From IMG/VR virus record IMGVR_UViG_3300038415_000462, positions 1-27,491 of that record: DNA of 27,491 nt, one strand, 5' to 3'. The notes under the pieces are model-generated. The model searched no databases and was not told where the DNA came from. It saw only the letters and a list, made by a program, of their open reading frames with translations. This DNA comes from a virus. The stretch's first letter is position 1, and the number at the start of each line of letters is the position of its first letter. Positions 11,956 through 19,648 of this stretch are shown here, in pieces. Made by a program: the position numbers and the translations under genes.

Positions 11956-12088
11956 ATTTTGGTGTTCGCTGTTCGGGCATAAATTCAACTTCATATGGGC
12001 AAAAGATAAAGAGGAGAAAATTGTGTTGCTATCCTGCTGTGAACGATGCGGAAAAAACCAAGCAGACAATAGATTTCATGTGGTGTAA
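11948..12088 (+). CDS. very small Cys-containing protein
   Basis: A 46-residue frame with an AAGAAAGGTTGACG ribosome site, beginning NKFWCSLFGHKFNFIW and ending with a CCERCGKNQ segment. Two Cys groups and a His could bind one zinc. It overlaps the preceding gene by eight bases and ends 11 bases before the large terminase, consistent with a real coupled gene. AT-richer than its neighbours. No family recognised. Confidence 0.5.
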   Translation: MNKFWCSLFGHKFNFIWAKDKEEKIVLLSCCERCGKNQADNRFHVV

Positions 12089-12099
12089 AGGGATAAGGG

Positions 12100-13848
12100 A
12101 TGCCTCGTAAGCTACCGGAGGCTGAGCGGTACGCACGGGACGTGGTTGCCGGAAGGATCGTGGCGTGCAAGCTGGTGCGCCAGGCCTGCCAGCGACACCT
12201 GGACGACCTGCAGAACGGTGCGGCGCGCGGGCTGGTGTTCGACCAGGCTGCGGCGCAGCGCGCTCTGAACTTCTTCGCGGTCTTACGGCACAGCAAAGGC
12301 GAGTGGGCCGGGCAGCCGCTGGTGCTGCAGCCCTGGCAAATGTTCATCACGTGGACCCTGTTCGGGTGGAAGCGGGCGGAGCATAAACGCTGGATCGTCG
12401 AGAAGAACGGCCAGCGCGAGGACAGTTCAGGCACGCGCAGGTTCCGAACGGCGTACCTGGAGGTGGCCAGGAAGAACGGAAAGAGCACCTGGGCGGCCGG
12501 GATCATGCTGTACCTGGCGTTTGCCGACGAAGTGGCGGGCGGGGAGCCAGGTGCGGAGTGCTACACGGCGGCGACGAAGCGGGACCAGGCGCGGATCGTG
12601 CACAGCGAAGCGATGCGGATGGTCAATAAAAGCAAGACGCTCAAAAGGCATGGTGTGGTTGCCTACAGAGACAACCTGCACTGCGCGGAGCGGGATCAGA
12701 AATTCGAGCCGCTAGGAGCGGACAGCGATACGATGGACGGGCTGAACGTGCACGCGGCACTGCTGGACGAGCTGCACGCGCACAAGACCAGGATGGTATG
12801 GGATGTGTTGGAGACGGCCACCGGCAGCCGGCGGCAGCCGATGATCATTGCGATCACCACGGCCGGCACGAACCGGCAGAGCGTGTGCTGGGAGAAGCAC
12901 GAGTACACCCGACAGGTGCTGGAAGGGAGCGTGGAAGACGATAGCTGGTTCGGGATCATTTTCACGCTGGACGAGGACGACGATTGGCAGGACGAGAAGG
13001 TCTGGTTCAAGTCCAACCCCAATCTGGGCGTGAGCAAGAAATGGGCGGACGTGCGCACGAAGGCGGCGCGGGCGAAGAGCATGACCAGGGCGCTGAACGC
13101 CTTCAAGCAATTAGAGTTAAATATCTGGGTGCACAGCGAGGTGAAGTGGATGAACATGGATGTCTGGGGGGCGTGCGCGGGGCCGGTGCCGGCGCTGAAA
13201 CTGCCCGAGCACGTGGCCGGACGGCCGTGTTACAGCGGGCTAGACCTAAGTAACAGCTCGGACATCACGGCACTGGTGCACGTGTTCCCGCCGCTGACGG
13301 AGGATGAGCCCTGGTTCGTGATCTGCCGGTTCTGGATCCCGGAAGACAACATCCTGGAGCGCAGCAAGGACGACGGAGTGCCATACGATGCATGGGTGGA
13401 AGAAGGGTATATCACGGCGACGCCGGGAAATACGGTGGACCAGGCGTGGATCCTGGAGGAACTGGGGGAGGATGCTCAACAGTTCCAGGTGATGGAGGTG
13501 CCATTCGATCCATGGGGAGCGGTGGGGATCGAGCCGAAACTAGCCGACATGGGGCTGCAGATGGTGGCATTTAGGCAGGGTTACGGCTCACTGAGCGCAC
13601 CGATGAAGGACCTGGAACGGATGGTGGCCAGGCACGAGATCGCGCACGGCGATAACCCGGTGCTGACGTGGATGGCGGATAACCTGATCGCGGTGGGAGA
13701 TCCGGCCGGGAACATCAAGCCGGACAAGTTGAAGAGCAAGGAGAAGATCGATGGAATGGTGGCGCTGATCATGGGGCTGGACCGGGGGCTGCGGAACCAG
13801 GGCGAGGCGGGGAGCGTGTACGAGGGGAGAGGACTGGTGATGATATAA
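12100..13848 (+). CDS. terL: terminase large subunit, HK97 type
   Basis: A 582-residue packaging motor. The ATPase domain has a Walker A ARKNGKST at residues 123-130 (preceded by RTAYLEV), a Walker B with catalytic Glu in HAALLDELHAH (218-228), and a coupling motif in IIAITTAGTN (about 249-258). The nuclease domain begins with GLDLSNSSDIT (380-390), whose Asp residues bind metal, followed by further acidic patches and a PFDPWGA segment. KEKIDGMVALIMGLDRG near the end is typical of the family. TerL pumps DNA into the prohead through the portal and cuts at the packaging site with TerS and the HNH enzyme. Length is normal for the family. Confidence 0.95.
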   Translation: MPRKLPEAERYARDVVAGRIVACKLVRQACQRHLDDLQNGAARGLVFDQAAAQRALNFFAVLRHSKGEWAGQPLVLQPWQMFITWTLFGWKRAEHKRWIVEKNGQREDSSGTRRFRTAYLEVARKNGKSTWAAGIMLYLAFADEVAGGEPGAECYTAATKRDQARIVHSEAMRMVNKSKTLKRHGVVAYRDNLHCAERDQKFEPLGADSDTMDGLNVHAALLDELHAHKTRMVWDVLETATGSRRQPMIIAITTAGTNRQSVCWEKHEYTRQVLEGSVEDDSWFGIIFTLDEDDDWQDEKVWFKSNPNLGVSKKWADVRTKAARAKSMTRALNAFKQLELNIWVHSEVKWMNMDVWGACAGPVPALKLPEHVAGRPCYSGLDLSNSSDITALVHVFPPLTEDEPWFVICRFWIPEDNILERSKDDGVPYDAWVEEGYITATPGNTVDQAWILEELGEDAQQFQVMEVPFDPWGAVGIEPKLADMGLQMVAFRQGYGSLSAPMKDLERMVARHEIAHGDNPVLTWMADNLIAVGDPAGNIKPDKLKSKEKIDGMVALIMGLDRGLRNQGEAGSVYEGRGLVMI

Positions 13849-13887
13849 AACGTAAAACGAAAAACGTAAATCGTTATTCGTGAAGGT

Positions 13888-13893
13888 TATAAT
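13888..13893 (+). promoter_or_regulatory. possible -10 box of a moron promoter
   Basis: A perfect TATAAT lies 23 bases upstream of the ATG at 13917, in an AT-rich spacer with repeated ACGTAAA motifs (13849-13870). No good -35 box is visible at 16-18 bases, so this is a weak call. It would give a very short leader that still includes the GGAAGGAAGG ribosome site. Confidence 0.3.
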
Positions 13894-13916
13894 TGGCAAG
13901 TGGAAGGAAGGAAAAA

Positions 13917-14123
13917 ATGGAAAAATTCAAAGTGTTGCCCCAAGCAATTAACGCTTATACAATCGATCCAGGACACTCGGACTGGACTGCTTTCATTCCG
14001 ATTTTTGTAAATGGTCAATCTCATGGACTTGGGCAGGTAGGTCCGGGAATAAAAGTGATGGCACCTACCCAGTTAGAATTGGATGAGCTGTTCGATTGGG
14101 TGATTGAAAAGCTGATGAGCTGA
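13917..14123 (+). CDS. small hypothetical protein, moron-like
   Basis: A 68-residue protein with a strong ribosome site (GGAAGGAAGGAAAAA). It is visibly AT-richer and uses different codons from the terminase and portal genes on either side. YTIDPGHSDWTAFIPIFVNG and a MAPTQLELDELFDWVIEKLM helix suggest a compact alpha/beta protein; no family recognised. Together with the next gene it forms a two-gene unit inserted between large terminase and portal and closed by a terminator, which is typical of a moron. Its job could be host interaction during lysogeny, but this is inference. Confidence 0.55.
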   Translation: MEKFKVLPQAINAYTIDPGHSDWTAFIPIFVNGQSHGLGQVGPGIKVMAPTQLELDELFDWVIEKLMS

Positions 14124-14124
14124 C

Positions 14125-14340
14125 ATGGCCAAAGGAACGATTGAAATAATGGCAGATCCAGATGCAGCAAAAGTTTTTCATCGCGGCTGGACTGGCACGT
14201 TGGAAGTAGGCACAGAGGGAAGAGCAGAGAAAGTACATGCCATTTGCAAGTATAAATACCGCTTGAGATCAGGTGAAACCCGGGTAGTGTTTACTTATGA
14301 CGAATATTTGCCTATTGTAAAGTTAGGAAACTTGTGCTAA
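14125..14340 (+). CDS. small hypothetical protein, moron-like
   Basis: A 71-residue protein that begins one base after the previous stop. Probable strands (TLEVGTEGRAEKVHAICKYK, TRVVFTYDEYLPIV) suggest a small beta-rich fold. Base composition is AT-rich like its partner upstream and unlike the surrounding structural genes. No motif is recognised. A strong terminator follows about 85 bases later, so the pair could be transcribed on its own. Confidence 0.5.
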   Translation: MAKGTIEIMADPDAAKVFHRGWTGTLEVGTEGRAEKVHAICKYKYRLRSGETRVVFTYDEYLPIVKLGNLC

Positions 14341-14371
14341 GATAAAAGACAACTGGGTGTGATGGACGACA

Positions 14372-14390
14372 GGGCGCAAGCCTTGCGCCC
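14372..14390. repeat. REP-like palindrome
   Basis: GGGCGCAA (14372-14379) and TTGCGCCC (14383-14390) pair perfectly around a three-base loop. It is preceded by CGACA and shares the CGACAGGGCGC...GCGCCC frame with the palindrome at 21345-21368. It lies between the moron-like genes and the terminator. Confidence 0.6.
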
Positions 14391-14424
14391 CTACCCATAC
14401 ATCTTCACGGGTTCGACGGAGTAC

Positions 14425-14476
14425 CGCCCGCCAGATTGGATCAGCAATGGTCCGCTCTGGCGGGCGTTTTTGTTTT
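14425..14476 (+). terminator. rho-independent terminator
   Basis: CGCCCGCCAGA (14425-14435) pairs perfectly with TCTGGCGGGCG (14456-14466) around a 20-base loop, and TTTTTGTTTT follows at once (14467-14476). It ends transcription coming from the terminase and moron-like genes before the head genes, or is read through when late transcription is antiterminated. It is the only classical intrinsic terminator I see in the window. Confidence 0.85.
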
Positions 14477-14512
14477 CCAGCCAAAAGCGCTGGACACGTA
14501 AGCTGGAGTCGC

Positions 14513-14734
14513 ATGACCCTGCCTCAGCAACCTGCAACCGAAACGCCCCAGATCCAAGCACGTAAAAAATTTTTCGTTTCCATCGAAACGACCGACGCGC
14601 TATTCGGCGTCGGACTGCTTTTTTTGTTCTTGGGGCTAACCCTGGCGATCGGCGTGGGCTGGGCATTCGCGGCGGTGGGGACAATTCTGATCGGGCTGGC
14701 CATCTGGTCAGTCACGCCGGCGGGAGGCGGATAA
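14513..14734 (+). CDS. small membrane protein before portal
   Basis: A 73-residue protein with a GGAGTCGC ribosome site. A charged N-terminus is followed by a long hydrophobic region (about residues 29-67) with ALFGVGLLFLFLGLTLAIGV and AFAAVGTILIGLAIWSV, which fits two membrane helices with a tight turn. The first gene after the terminator and one base before the portal gene. No family recognised; it might modify the cell membrane or be an orphan holin-like protein, both unproven. Confidence 0.6.
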   Translation: MTLPQQPATETPQIQARKKFFVSIETTDALFGVGLLFLFLGLTLAIGVGWAFAAVGTILIGLAIWSVTPAGGG

Positions 14735-14735
14735 G

Positions 14736-16847
14736 ATGCTGAAGCATCTGGCAGACATGCGGTACACCGATCGGGCCGTGGAGGCACAGACCGCGCCGCG
14801 CGGACGTGGAGTGGAGCGCCGGTGGAACTTCATGGGACAGGACCAGGCGACGTGGACGGGCGACGCGGTCACACCGGACAGCGCCCTGGGTGTGCCGGCG
14901 GTGCTGGCCTGCATCATCGTGCTGACAGAGGATATCGGCTCACTGCCGTGGTACCTGTACGACCGGCTGGCGAAGGGGAAGGGAAAGGCAGCCATGCAGG
15001 CGGTAAACCATCCGCTGTTCGAGCTGCTGCACGACACGCCCAACCCGGAAATGACCAGCATGAACTACCGGGAGATCGTGATCGGGCACCTGGCCGGCTG
15101 GGGCAATTCATATTCGCAGAAGATCTACTCCAAAGCCGGCGAACTCGTGGAACTGTGGCCACTGCTGCCGAACCGGATGCGAGTGTTCCGGGACGTGCCA
15201 GAGGGCCCACGCAGGTATCTGTACACGGCGGGATATGGGGACCCGATAGCGTTCACGCAGGACGAGATCCTGCACATCCCGGGATTTGGCTTTGACGGGC
15301 TGACGGGATACAGCCGGATCGAGGTGGCCAGGCAGGCCATTGCGATCATGATGGCGACGGAGAAATATTCTGGGAGCTTCTTCGAAAACGACGCCCGGCC
15401 GGGAGTGGTGCTGATGTATCCGAACCGGCTGAGCGACAAGGCGCTCGAGAACATCAAGGCGAGCTGGAACCTGGATTACAAGGGGGGCAGGAAGCACAGC
15501 AAGGTGGCGGTGGCAGAGGAGGGAGTGAAAATCGAAACACTGGGCCTGCCGCCGGAAGACAGCCAATTTGTGCAAACGAAACAATGGGGGTTGGAGGAAG
15601 TGTGCCGGATCTTCCGGATGCAACCGCACAAGATCATGCACCTGATCCACGCCACACTGAATAACATGGAGCAGCAGTCCATCGAGCACGTAACGGACAC
15701 GCTGCGGCCATGGGCAGTTCGGCTGGAGCAGAACGTCAACATGCAGTGTCTGACCGAGGCGGAGCGCCAGCGCTACTACAACGAGATCATGTTTGACGGG
15801 TTGCTGCGGGGTGACACGGCGGCGCGCTATACGTCGTACGTGCAGGGGCGGCAGTGGGGCTTCCTGTCAGCCAACGACATCCGCGAGCTGGAGAATCTGG
15901 GGCCGATCGACGGCGGCGACACGTACATGATGCCGCTGAACATGCAGGCGGTCGGGCAGGGGGCGCCGATGGACCCGAACACGGTCAACGACCAGAGCGG
16001 GAACCACTCCAAGACCCCCATGATCGTCGAAAGCCACCTGCTGGACCGCTTCTCTACCGAAGAGCGGATGAAGCGAGCCAAGTCAGCGGTGGAGACCCGG
16101 CGCCGGCTAATGGTGGCTGAGCGGCCGGTGATCAAGGACGTGGCAGCCAGGTGCCTGCGGCGTGAGATCCACGACGTGAAGGAAGCAGCGGGGAAGTATT
16201 TGAAGCCAGGGACCGGGGAAAGGAAAGAAAAAAGAGACGCGGGCCAAATGGATACCTGGCTGAAGTTGTTTTACGAGGGGCACCAGGACTTCGTGAAGAA
16301 GCAATTTGCGCCGGTGATCAGCAGCTACGGGGAGCTGGTGGCGGGGGCGGCGGGTGAAGAGACGAGCTCGGATGGCTGGACACCCGAAATCGAGCAGTTC
16401 GTGCAGGCGTATCTGGACAGCTACGCAGTACGGCATTGCGGGATCTCCGAAGCGGAAGTGCGCAAGATGGTCCAACGTGCCATCGACGAGGCGAACGCCA
16501 GCGGGGCAGATCCACTGGAAGTGCTGAACGGGGACCTGGCGGACTGGGAAGAGACCAGGTCGGACGAGATCGCCGGGCGGGAATCGGTGCGGGAAGGTAA
16601 CGCGGTTGCAAAGGCGGTATTCGTCGCGGCGGGATTTAGCGAGGTGGTGTGGGTGGTAACGGATGCCAATGCGTGCAATTACTGTGCAGGATTGGACGGC
16701 CAGGTGGTCTCAGTGACCAAGAACTTTTTGAACGCGGGCGAGGATTACCAGCCGGCCGGGACCAGCAGCCCGTTGAAGCCATCCGGGAACGTGGGACACC
16801 CGCCGGCGCATGATGGCTGCGAGTGCATGCTGGCAGCGTGGAACTAA
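14736..16847 (+). CDS. HK97-type portal protein fused to a MuF-like minor capsid domain
   Basis: A 703-residue protein, about 300 longer than a usual HK97 portal. Residues about 40-410 are portal: SALGVPAVLACIIVLTEDIG, NYREIVIGHLAGWGNSYSQK, LTGYSRIEVARQAIAI, then EEVCRIFRMQPHKIMHL. A Gly/Asn-rich linker leads to a helical C-terminal part (about 440-703) that ends with CNYC at 647-650 and HPPAHDGCEC at 688-697, the zinc-site pattern of MuF/minor head proteins. Portals form the dodecameric DNA entry ring; MuF-type proteins sit inside the head and may be ejected with DNA. The fusion would place this cargo domain on each portal subunit. The expected separate MuF gene is absent downstream, supporting a true fusion. 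Confidence 0.9.
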   Translation: MLKHLADMRYTDRAVEAQTAPRGRGVERRWNFMGQDQATWTGDAVTPDSALGVPAVLACIIVLTEDIGSLPWYLYDRLAKGKGKAAMQAVNHPLFELLHDTPNPEMTSMNYREIVIGHLAGWGNSYSQKIYSKAGELVELWPLLPNRMRVFRDVPEGPRRYLYTAGYGDPIAFTQDEILHIPGFGFDGLTGYSRIEVARQAIAIMMATEKYSGSFFENDARPGVVLMYPNRLSDKALENIKASWNLDYKGGRKHSKVAVAEEGVKIETLGLPPEDSQFVQTKQWGLEEVCRIFRMQPHKIMHLIHATLNNMEQQSIEHVTDTLRPWAVRLEQNVNMQCLTEAERQRYYNEIMFDGLLRGDTAARYTSYVQGRQWGFLSANDIRELENLGPIDGGDTYMMPLNMQAVGQGAPMDPNTVNDQSGNHSKTPMIVESHLLDRFSTEERMKRAKSAVETRRRLMVAERPVIKDVAARCLRREIHDVKEAAGKYLKPGTGERKEKRDAGQMDTWLKLFYEGHQDFVKKQFAPVISSYGELVAGAAGEETSSDGWTPEIEQFVQAYLDSYAVRHCGISEAEVRKMVQRAIDEANASGADPLEVLNGDLADWEETRSDEIAGRESVREGNAVAKAVFVAAGFSEVVWVVTDANACNYCAGLDGQVVSVTKNFLNAGEDYQPAGTSSPLKPSGNVGHPPAHDGCECMLAAWN

Positions 16848-16863
16848 CTGTGAAGGAGCGAGA

Positions 16864-17871
16864 ATGAGTGCAATAGCAGTTCATCACACAGCAACGACGG
16901 ACGGCGCCTGGGACGGCGGCGCGAACACGAAGAATTTGAAGGCGGACGGCGACGAGGCCTATTATCGCGGCGAGTTCGCCTGGCAGGATCCAGACAAGGA
17001 CGCGACGACCAAAGCGGCCTATAAGATGCCGCATCACATGGTGGCAGCAGCGGATGGCAAGATCGGGGCGGCCAACGTGAAGGCCTGCCAGTCGATCATC
17101 GGGATCTTGAACGGCGGGATGGGCGGCGTGGACATCCCGGACAAGGACCGCCAGGGAGTGTACAACCATGCGGCTGCCCACCTGAAGGATGCCGGCGAGA
17201 CGCCGGCAGAGCTGAAGAGCCTGGAGATCAACCCAGCCTACGAAACCCGCTCGGTGAAAGTGCAGCTGCGGGCGGGGCTGCTGGACGACCACCCGGTGAT
17301 CGAGGGGGTGGCGACGGTGTACAACCAGGAAAGCGTGATCGGCGGGTATTTCCGGGAGATCATCAAACCGGGATCGTTCACACAGTTGCTGGCAACCAAC
17401 CCGGACGTGATCGCGGCGCCGAACCATAACTGGGACATCGTGCTGGGACGCACCACGAACAAGACTCTGCGGCTGAGCGACCAGGCAGACGGGCTGCACT
17501 ACTCCATCGACGCCAACCCGGAGGACCCGGAAGCGATGGCGATGTATGCCAAGATCAAGAGGGGGGACGTGAACCAGAGCAGCTTTGCCTTCAACGTGCA
17601 GTCGGACCAGTGGGACCAGCCGGCGGATAAGAACATCCTGCCGCTGCGGACAATCTTGGTGTTTTCCGAGCTGATCGACGTCAGCCCGGTGACATGGGGG
17701 GCGTTCCCCCAGACGAGCGTAGGAGTACGCTCGAAACTACTCGAACTTTCGTCAGAGCAACCGGAGCTCCTGCCAGGCGGCGGGGATGCGGCGGATGCAG
17801 TGGCGCAGTCGCTGGCGCGGGCGCGCCGGGCGACCTACCGGCACTACGTGGATCTGGCGGATCTGTTCTAA
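16864..17871 (+). CDS. prohead protease (S78/U35 type) with an extra N-terminal domain
   Basis: A 335-residue protein from ATG 16864 (GTGAAGGAGCGAGA). Residues about 135-285 are the HK97-type prohead protease: VIEGVATVYNQESVIGGYFR, NHNWDIVLGRT with the probable catalytic His 188, VNQSSFAF with the probable Ser 239/240, and VTWGAFPQTSVGVR near the end. The first 120 residues form a separate domain (WDGGANTKNLKADGDEAYYR, YKMPHH, GVDIPDKDRQGVYNHAAAHL) seen in some phage proteases and possibly for capsid targeting. The enzyme cuts the scaffold and coat during head maturation. It lies between portal and scaffold-like gene, the usual order. Confidence 0.9.
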   Translation: MSAIAVHHTATTDGAWDGGANTKNLKADGDEAYYRGEFAWQDPDKDATTKAAYKMPHHMVAAADGKIGAANVKACQSIIGILNGGMGGVDIPDKDRQGVYNHAAAHLKDAGETPAELKSLEINPAYETRSVKVQLRAGLLDDHPVIEGVATVYNQESVIGGYFREIIKPGSFTQLLATNPDVIAAPNHNWDIVLGRTTNKTLRLSDQADGLHYSIDANPEDPEAMAMYAKIKRGDVNQSSFAFNVQSDQWDQPADKNILPLRTILVFSELIDVSPVTWGAFPQTSVGVRSKLLELSSEQPELLPGGGDAADAVAQSLARARRATYRHYVDLADLF

Positions 17872-17876
17872 CCAAC

Positions 17877-17937
17877 GTCGGCGACTCAGGTCGCCGACAT
17901 GCCCGATGGCGGCTTGAGGCCGCCTCGGTCGAAGGAG
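17877..17937 (+). repeat. two-hairpin intergenic element, copy A
   Basis: Hairpin one: GTCGGCGAC (17877-17885) with GTCGCCGAC (17890-17898), loop TCAG. Hairpin two: CCGA-t-GGCGGC (17903-17913) with GCCGCC-TCGG (17919-17928). GAAGGAG follows at once and the ATG of the scaffold-like gene is at 17946, so the element sits immediately before the ribosome site. Confidence 0.85.
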
Positions 17938-17945
17938 AAAAAGGC

Positions 17946-18344
17946 ATGAATACGATCGAATTACGTCAACAGCGGGCGGCAAAGATCGCCGAGGTACGCA
18001 CCCTGGTCGACCTGATCGACCAGGAAGCGCGTGACTTCACACCCGAAGAGCGCAGCAAGTTCGAAGCCCTGATGGGCAAGGACGGCAAGGGCGCCAAGGG
18101 CCCGGACGGTGGCGAGGTCGGGAAACTGGCCAAGACCATCGAGGAACGGGAAGCGCTGGAAGCGCACGAGCACGAGCTGATCGAGATAGCCGGGCGCAAG
18201 CCAGTCAAACCGGACGGGAAGCCCGTGACCCCCAAACAGGATGAAAAGCACATGCAGCGGTCCAAGTTCGAAGAGCTTGGAACCGTCGAAAAGGCGGCTT
18301 TCATCCGGAACGGTGGCGAAGTCGTCGAAGATCCGGCTGCCTAA
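17946..18344 (+). CDS. coiled-coil delta-domain/scaffold-like protein
   Basis: A 132-residue protein from ATG 17946 (CGAAGGAGAAAAAGGC). Its first 70 residues strongly resemble the N-terminal delta (scaffold) domain of HK97-family coat proteins: NTIELRQQRAAKIAEVRTLV, DLIDQEARDFTPEERSKFEA, LMGKDG, and a second helix KLAKTIEEREALEAHEHELI. In HK97 this domain is part of the coat protein and is removed by the protease. Here it stands alone, directly upstream of a P22-type coat gene. The C-terminal 60 residues are charged and possibly loose. It probably serves as a separate scaffolding protein, an inference from homology and position between protease and coat genes. Confidence 0.65.
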   Translation: MNTIELRQQRAAKIAEVRTLVDLIDQEARDFTPEERSKFEALMGKDGKGAKGPDGGEVGKLAKTIEEREALEAHEHELIEIAGRKPVKPDGKPVTPKQDEKHMQRSKFEELGTVEKAAFIRNGGEVVEDPAA

Positions 18345-18403
18345 GCTGGAGCGACTGCATAAGCCTGACAGATCAAATAAGAATATCTATTGGAGAGTGA
18401 AAA

Positions 18404-19552
18404 ATGGCAAACACATTTAATGGGCTATACCCCACCATCTACGCCGCCCTGGACCAGATCACCCGTGAGCTGGTCGGGTACATCCCGGCGGTATCCCGCA
18501 ACGCGAAGACCGATCAAGCGGCCCTGGGCGAAACGATCAGCTGGCCGGTCGTCGGGCAAGGCGCGGTCGGGACCCTGACTCCGGCTGCCTATGGTCCTTC
18601 GCCGTCCGACATGACTGTCGCCGCTCCGACCATGACCCTCAGCCACATGCGCGATTACCCGTTCTATCTGACGGGCGAAGAGCTGCTCGGCCTAAAGAAC
18701 GGTGGGAACGATCAAACGATCGTCCAGAACCAGTTCTACCAGGCCTTCCGCTCGCTAGTTAACGAAATCGAAGCGGCGCTGGTCGTCGCCGCCTACCAGG
18801 GAGCCTCGCGTGCCTACGGCACGGCGGGAACCCTGCCCTTCGCAACCGTTGGTGACTTCACCGACGTGGCCCAGACCCGCAAGATCCTGGCGGATAACGG
18901 CGCTCCGATGAGCGATATGCACCTGGTGCTCAGCACGGCTGCCGCAGCGAAACTGCGCGGCACGCAGTCGCTGCTCCTGAAGGTCAACGAATCCGGCACG
19001 GATGCAATGCTGCGCCAGGGCGCCCTTGGGCAGGTGGAAGGCTTCAGCCTGCACGAGTCCGGCCAGGTGACAGCGATCACGAAAGGAACGGGAACGTCCT
19101 ACGTGACCAACGGCTCGACCGCCCCGGGCGTGGCAGCGATCGTGCTGCAGACCGGTTCCGGTACCGTGCTGGCCGGCGACGTGGTGACCTTCGCCGCCGA
19201 TGCGGTCAACAAGTACGTGGTCAATGTGGGCGTGGCCGCCCCCGGCACAATCACCCTTGGACTGCCCGGTGCGCTGGTTACGATCGCCACCTCGAACGCC
19301 ATGACGATCGGCAACAACTTCACCCCGCTGTGCGCGTTTGACCGGAACGCCTTGCTGCTGGCTGCACGCACGCCGGCCATGCCGCCCATGGGCGACGCGG
19401 CCGACGACGTGATCGTGGTCCAAGACCCGCTCTCCAATCTGGCCTTCCAGATCGCCATGTACAAGCAGTACCGCCGGGTCGCCTATGACGTGGCGATCCT
19501 GTGGGGCGTCGCGGCAGTCAAGCAGAACAATATCGCCATTCTGCTCAGCTAG
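18404..19552 (+). CDS. major capsid protein, P22 coat (gp5) type
   Basis: A 382-residue protein with a TTGGAGAGTGAAAA ribosome site. It has hallmarks of the P22-like coat family: IPAVSRNAKTDQAALGETIS, YPFYLTGEELLGLKNGG, MHLVLSTAAAAKLRGTQSLL, and a long insertion (about residues 225-310, with GSGTVLAGDVVTFAAD) that matches the telokin-like/I-domain zone of these coats. The end reads LSNLAFQIAMYKQYRRVAYD, VAILWGVAAVKQNNIAIL, again typical. It builds the icosahedral shell using the HK97 fold. P22 itself has no protease, but here an S78-type protease and a delta-like protein lie just before, so the head module is mosaic. Confidence 0.88.
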   Translation: MANTFNGLYPTIYAALDQITRELVGYIPAVSRNAKTDQAALGETISWPVVGQGAVGTLTPAAYGPSPSDMTVAAPTMTLSHMRDYPFYLTGEELLGLKNGGNDQTIVQNQFYQAFRSLVNEIEAALVVAAYQGASRAYGTAGTLPFATVGDFTDVAQTRKILADNGAPMSDMHLVLSTAAAAKLRGTQSLLLKVNESGTDAMLRQGALGQVEGFSLHESGQVTAITKGTGTSYVTNGSTAPGVAAIVLQTGSGTVLAGDVVTFAADAVNKYVVNVGVAAPGTITLGLPGALVTIATSNAMTIGNNFTPLCAFDRNALLLAARTPAMPPMGDAADDVIVVQDPLSNLAFQIAMYKQYRRVAYDVAILWGVAAVKQNNIAILLS

Positions 19553-19600
19553 TGATCAGTGATTAGTGATCAGTAAGCAGGAAAGAACCTCACCCCTTAC

Positions 19601-19629
19601 CCCTCTCCTGAGCAAAACTCAGGAGAGGG
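19601..19629. repeat. perfect 12-bp palindrome downstream of the coat gene
   Basis: CCCTCTCCTGAG (19601-19612) pairs fully with CTCAGGAGAGGG (19618-19629) around a five-base loop. It lies 49 bases after the coat stop, following short direct repeats of TAGTGATCAGTGAT (19551-19571). An A-run follows, so on the plus strand it is not a classical terminator; stabilising the 3' end of the coat message is one possibility. Confidence 0.7.
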
Positions 19630-19648
19630 AAAAAAGAAAGAAGGAAGT

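Noticed and set aside
16636-17499. Minus-strand open frame of 287 codons opposite portal and protease
   Set aside because: It covers the catalytic and zinc-site codons of two firmly identified plus-strand genes and is an antisense shadow.
19601-19629. Intrinsic terminator after the coat gene
   Set aside because: The stem is perfect, but an A-run rather than a T-run follows on the coding strand, so I list it as a palindrome only.
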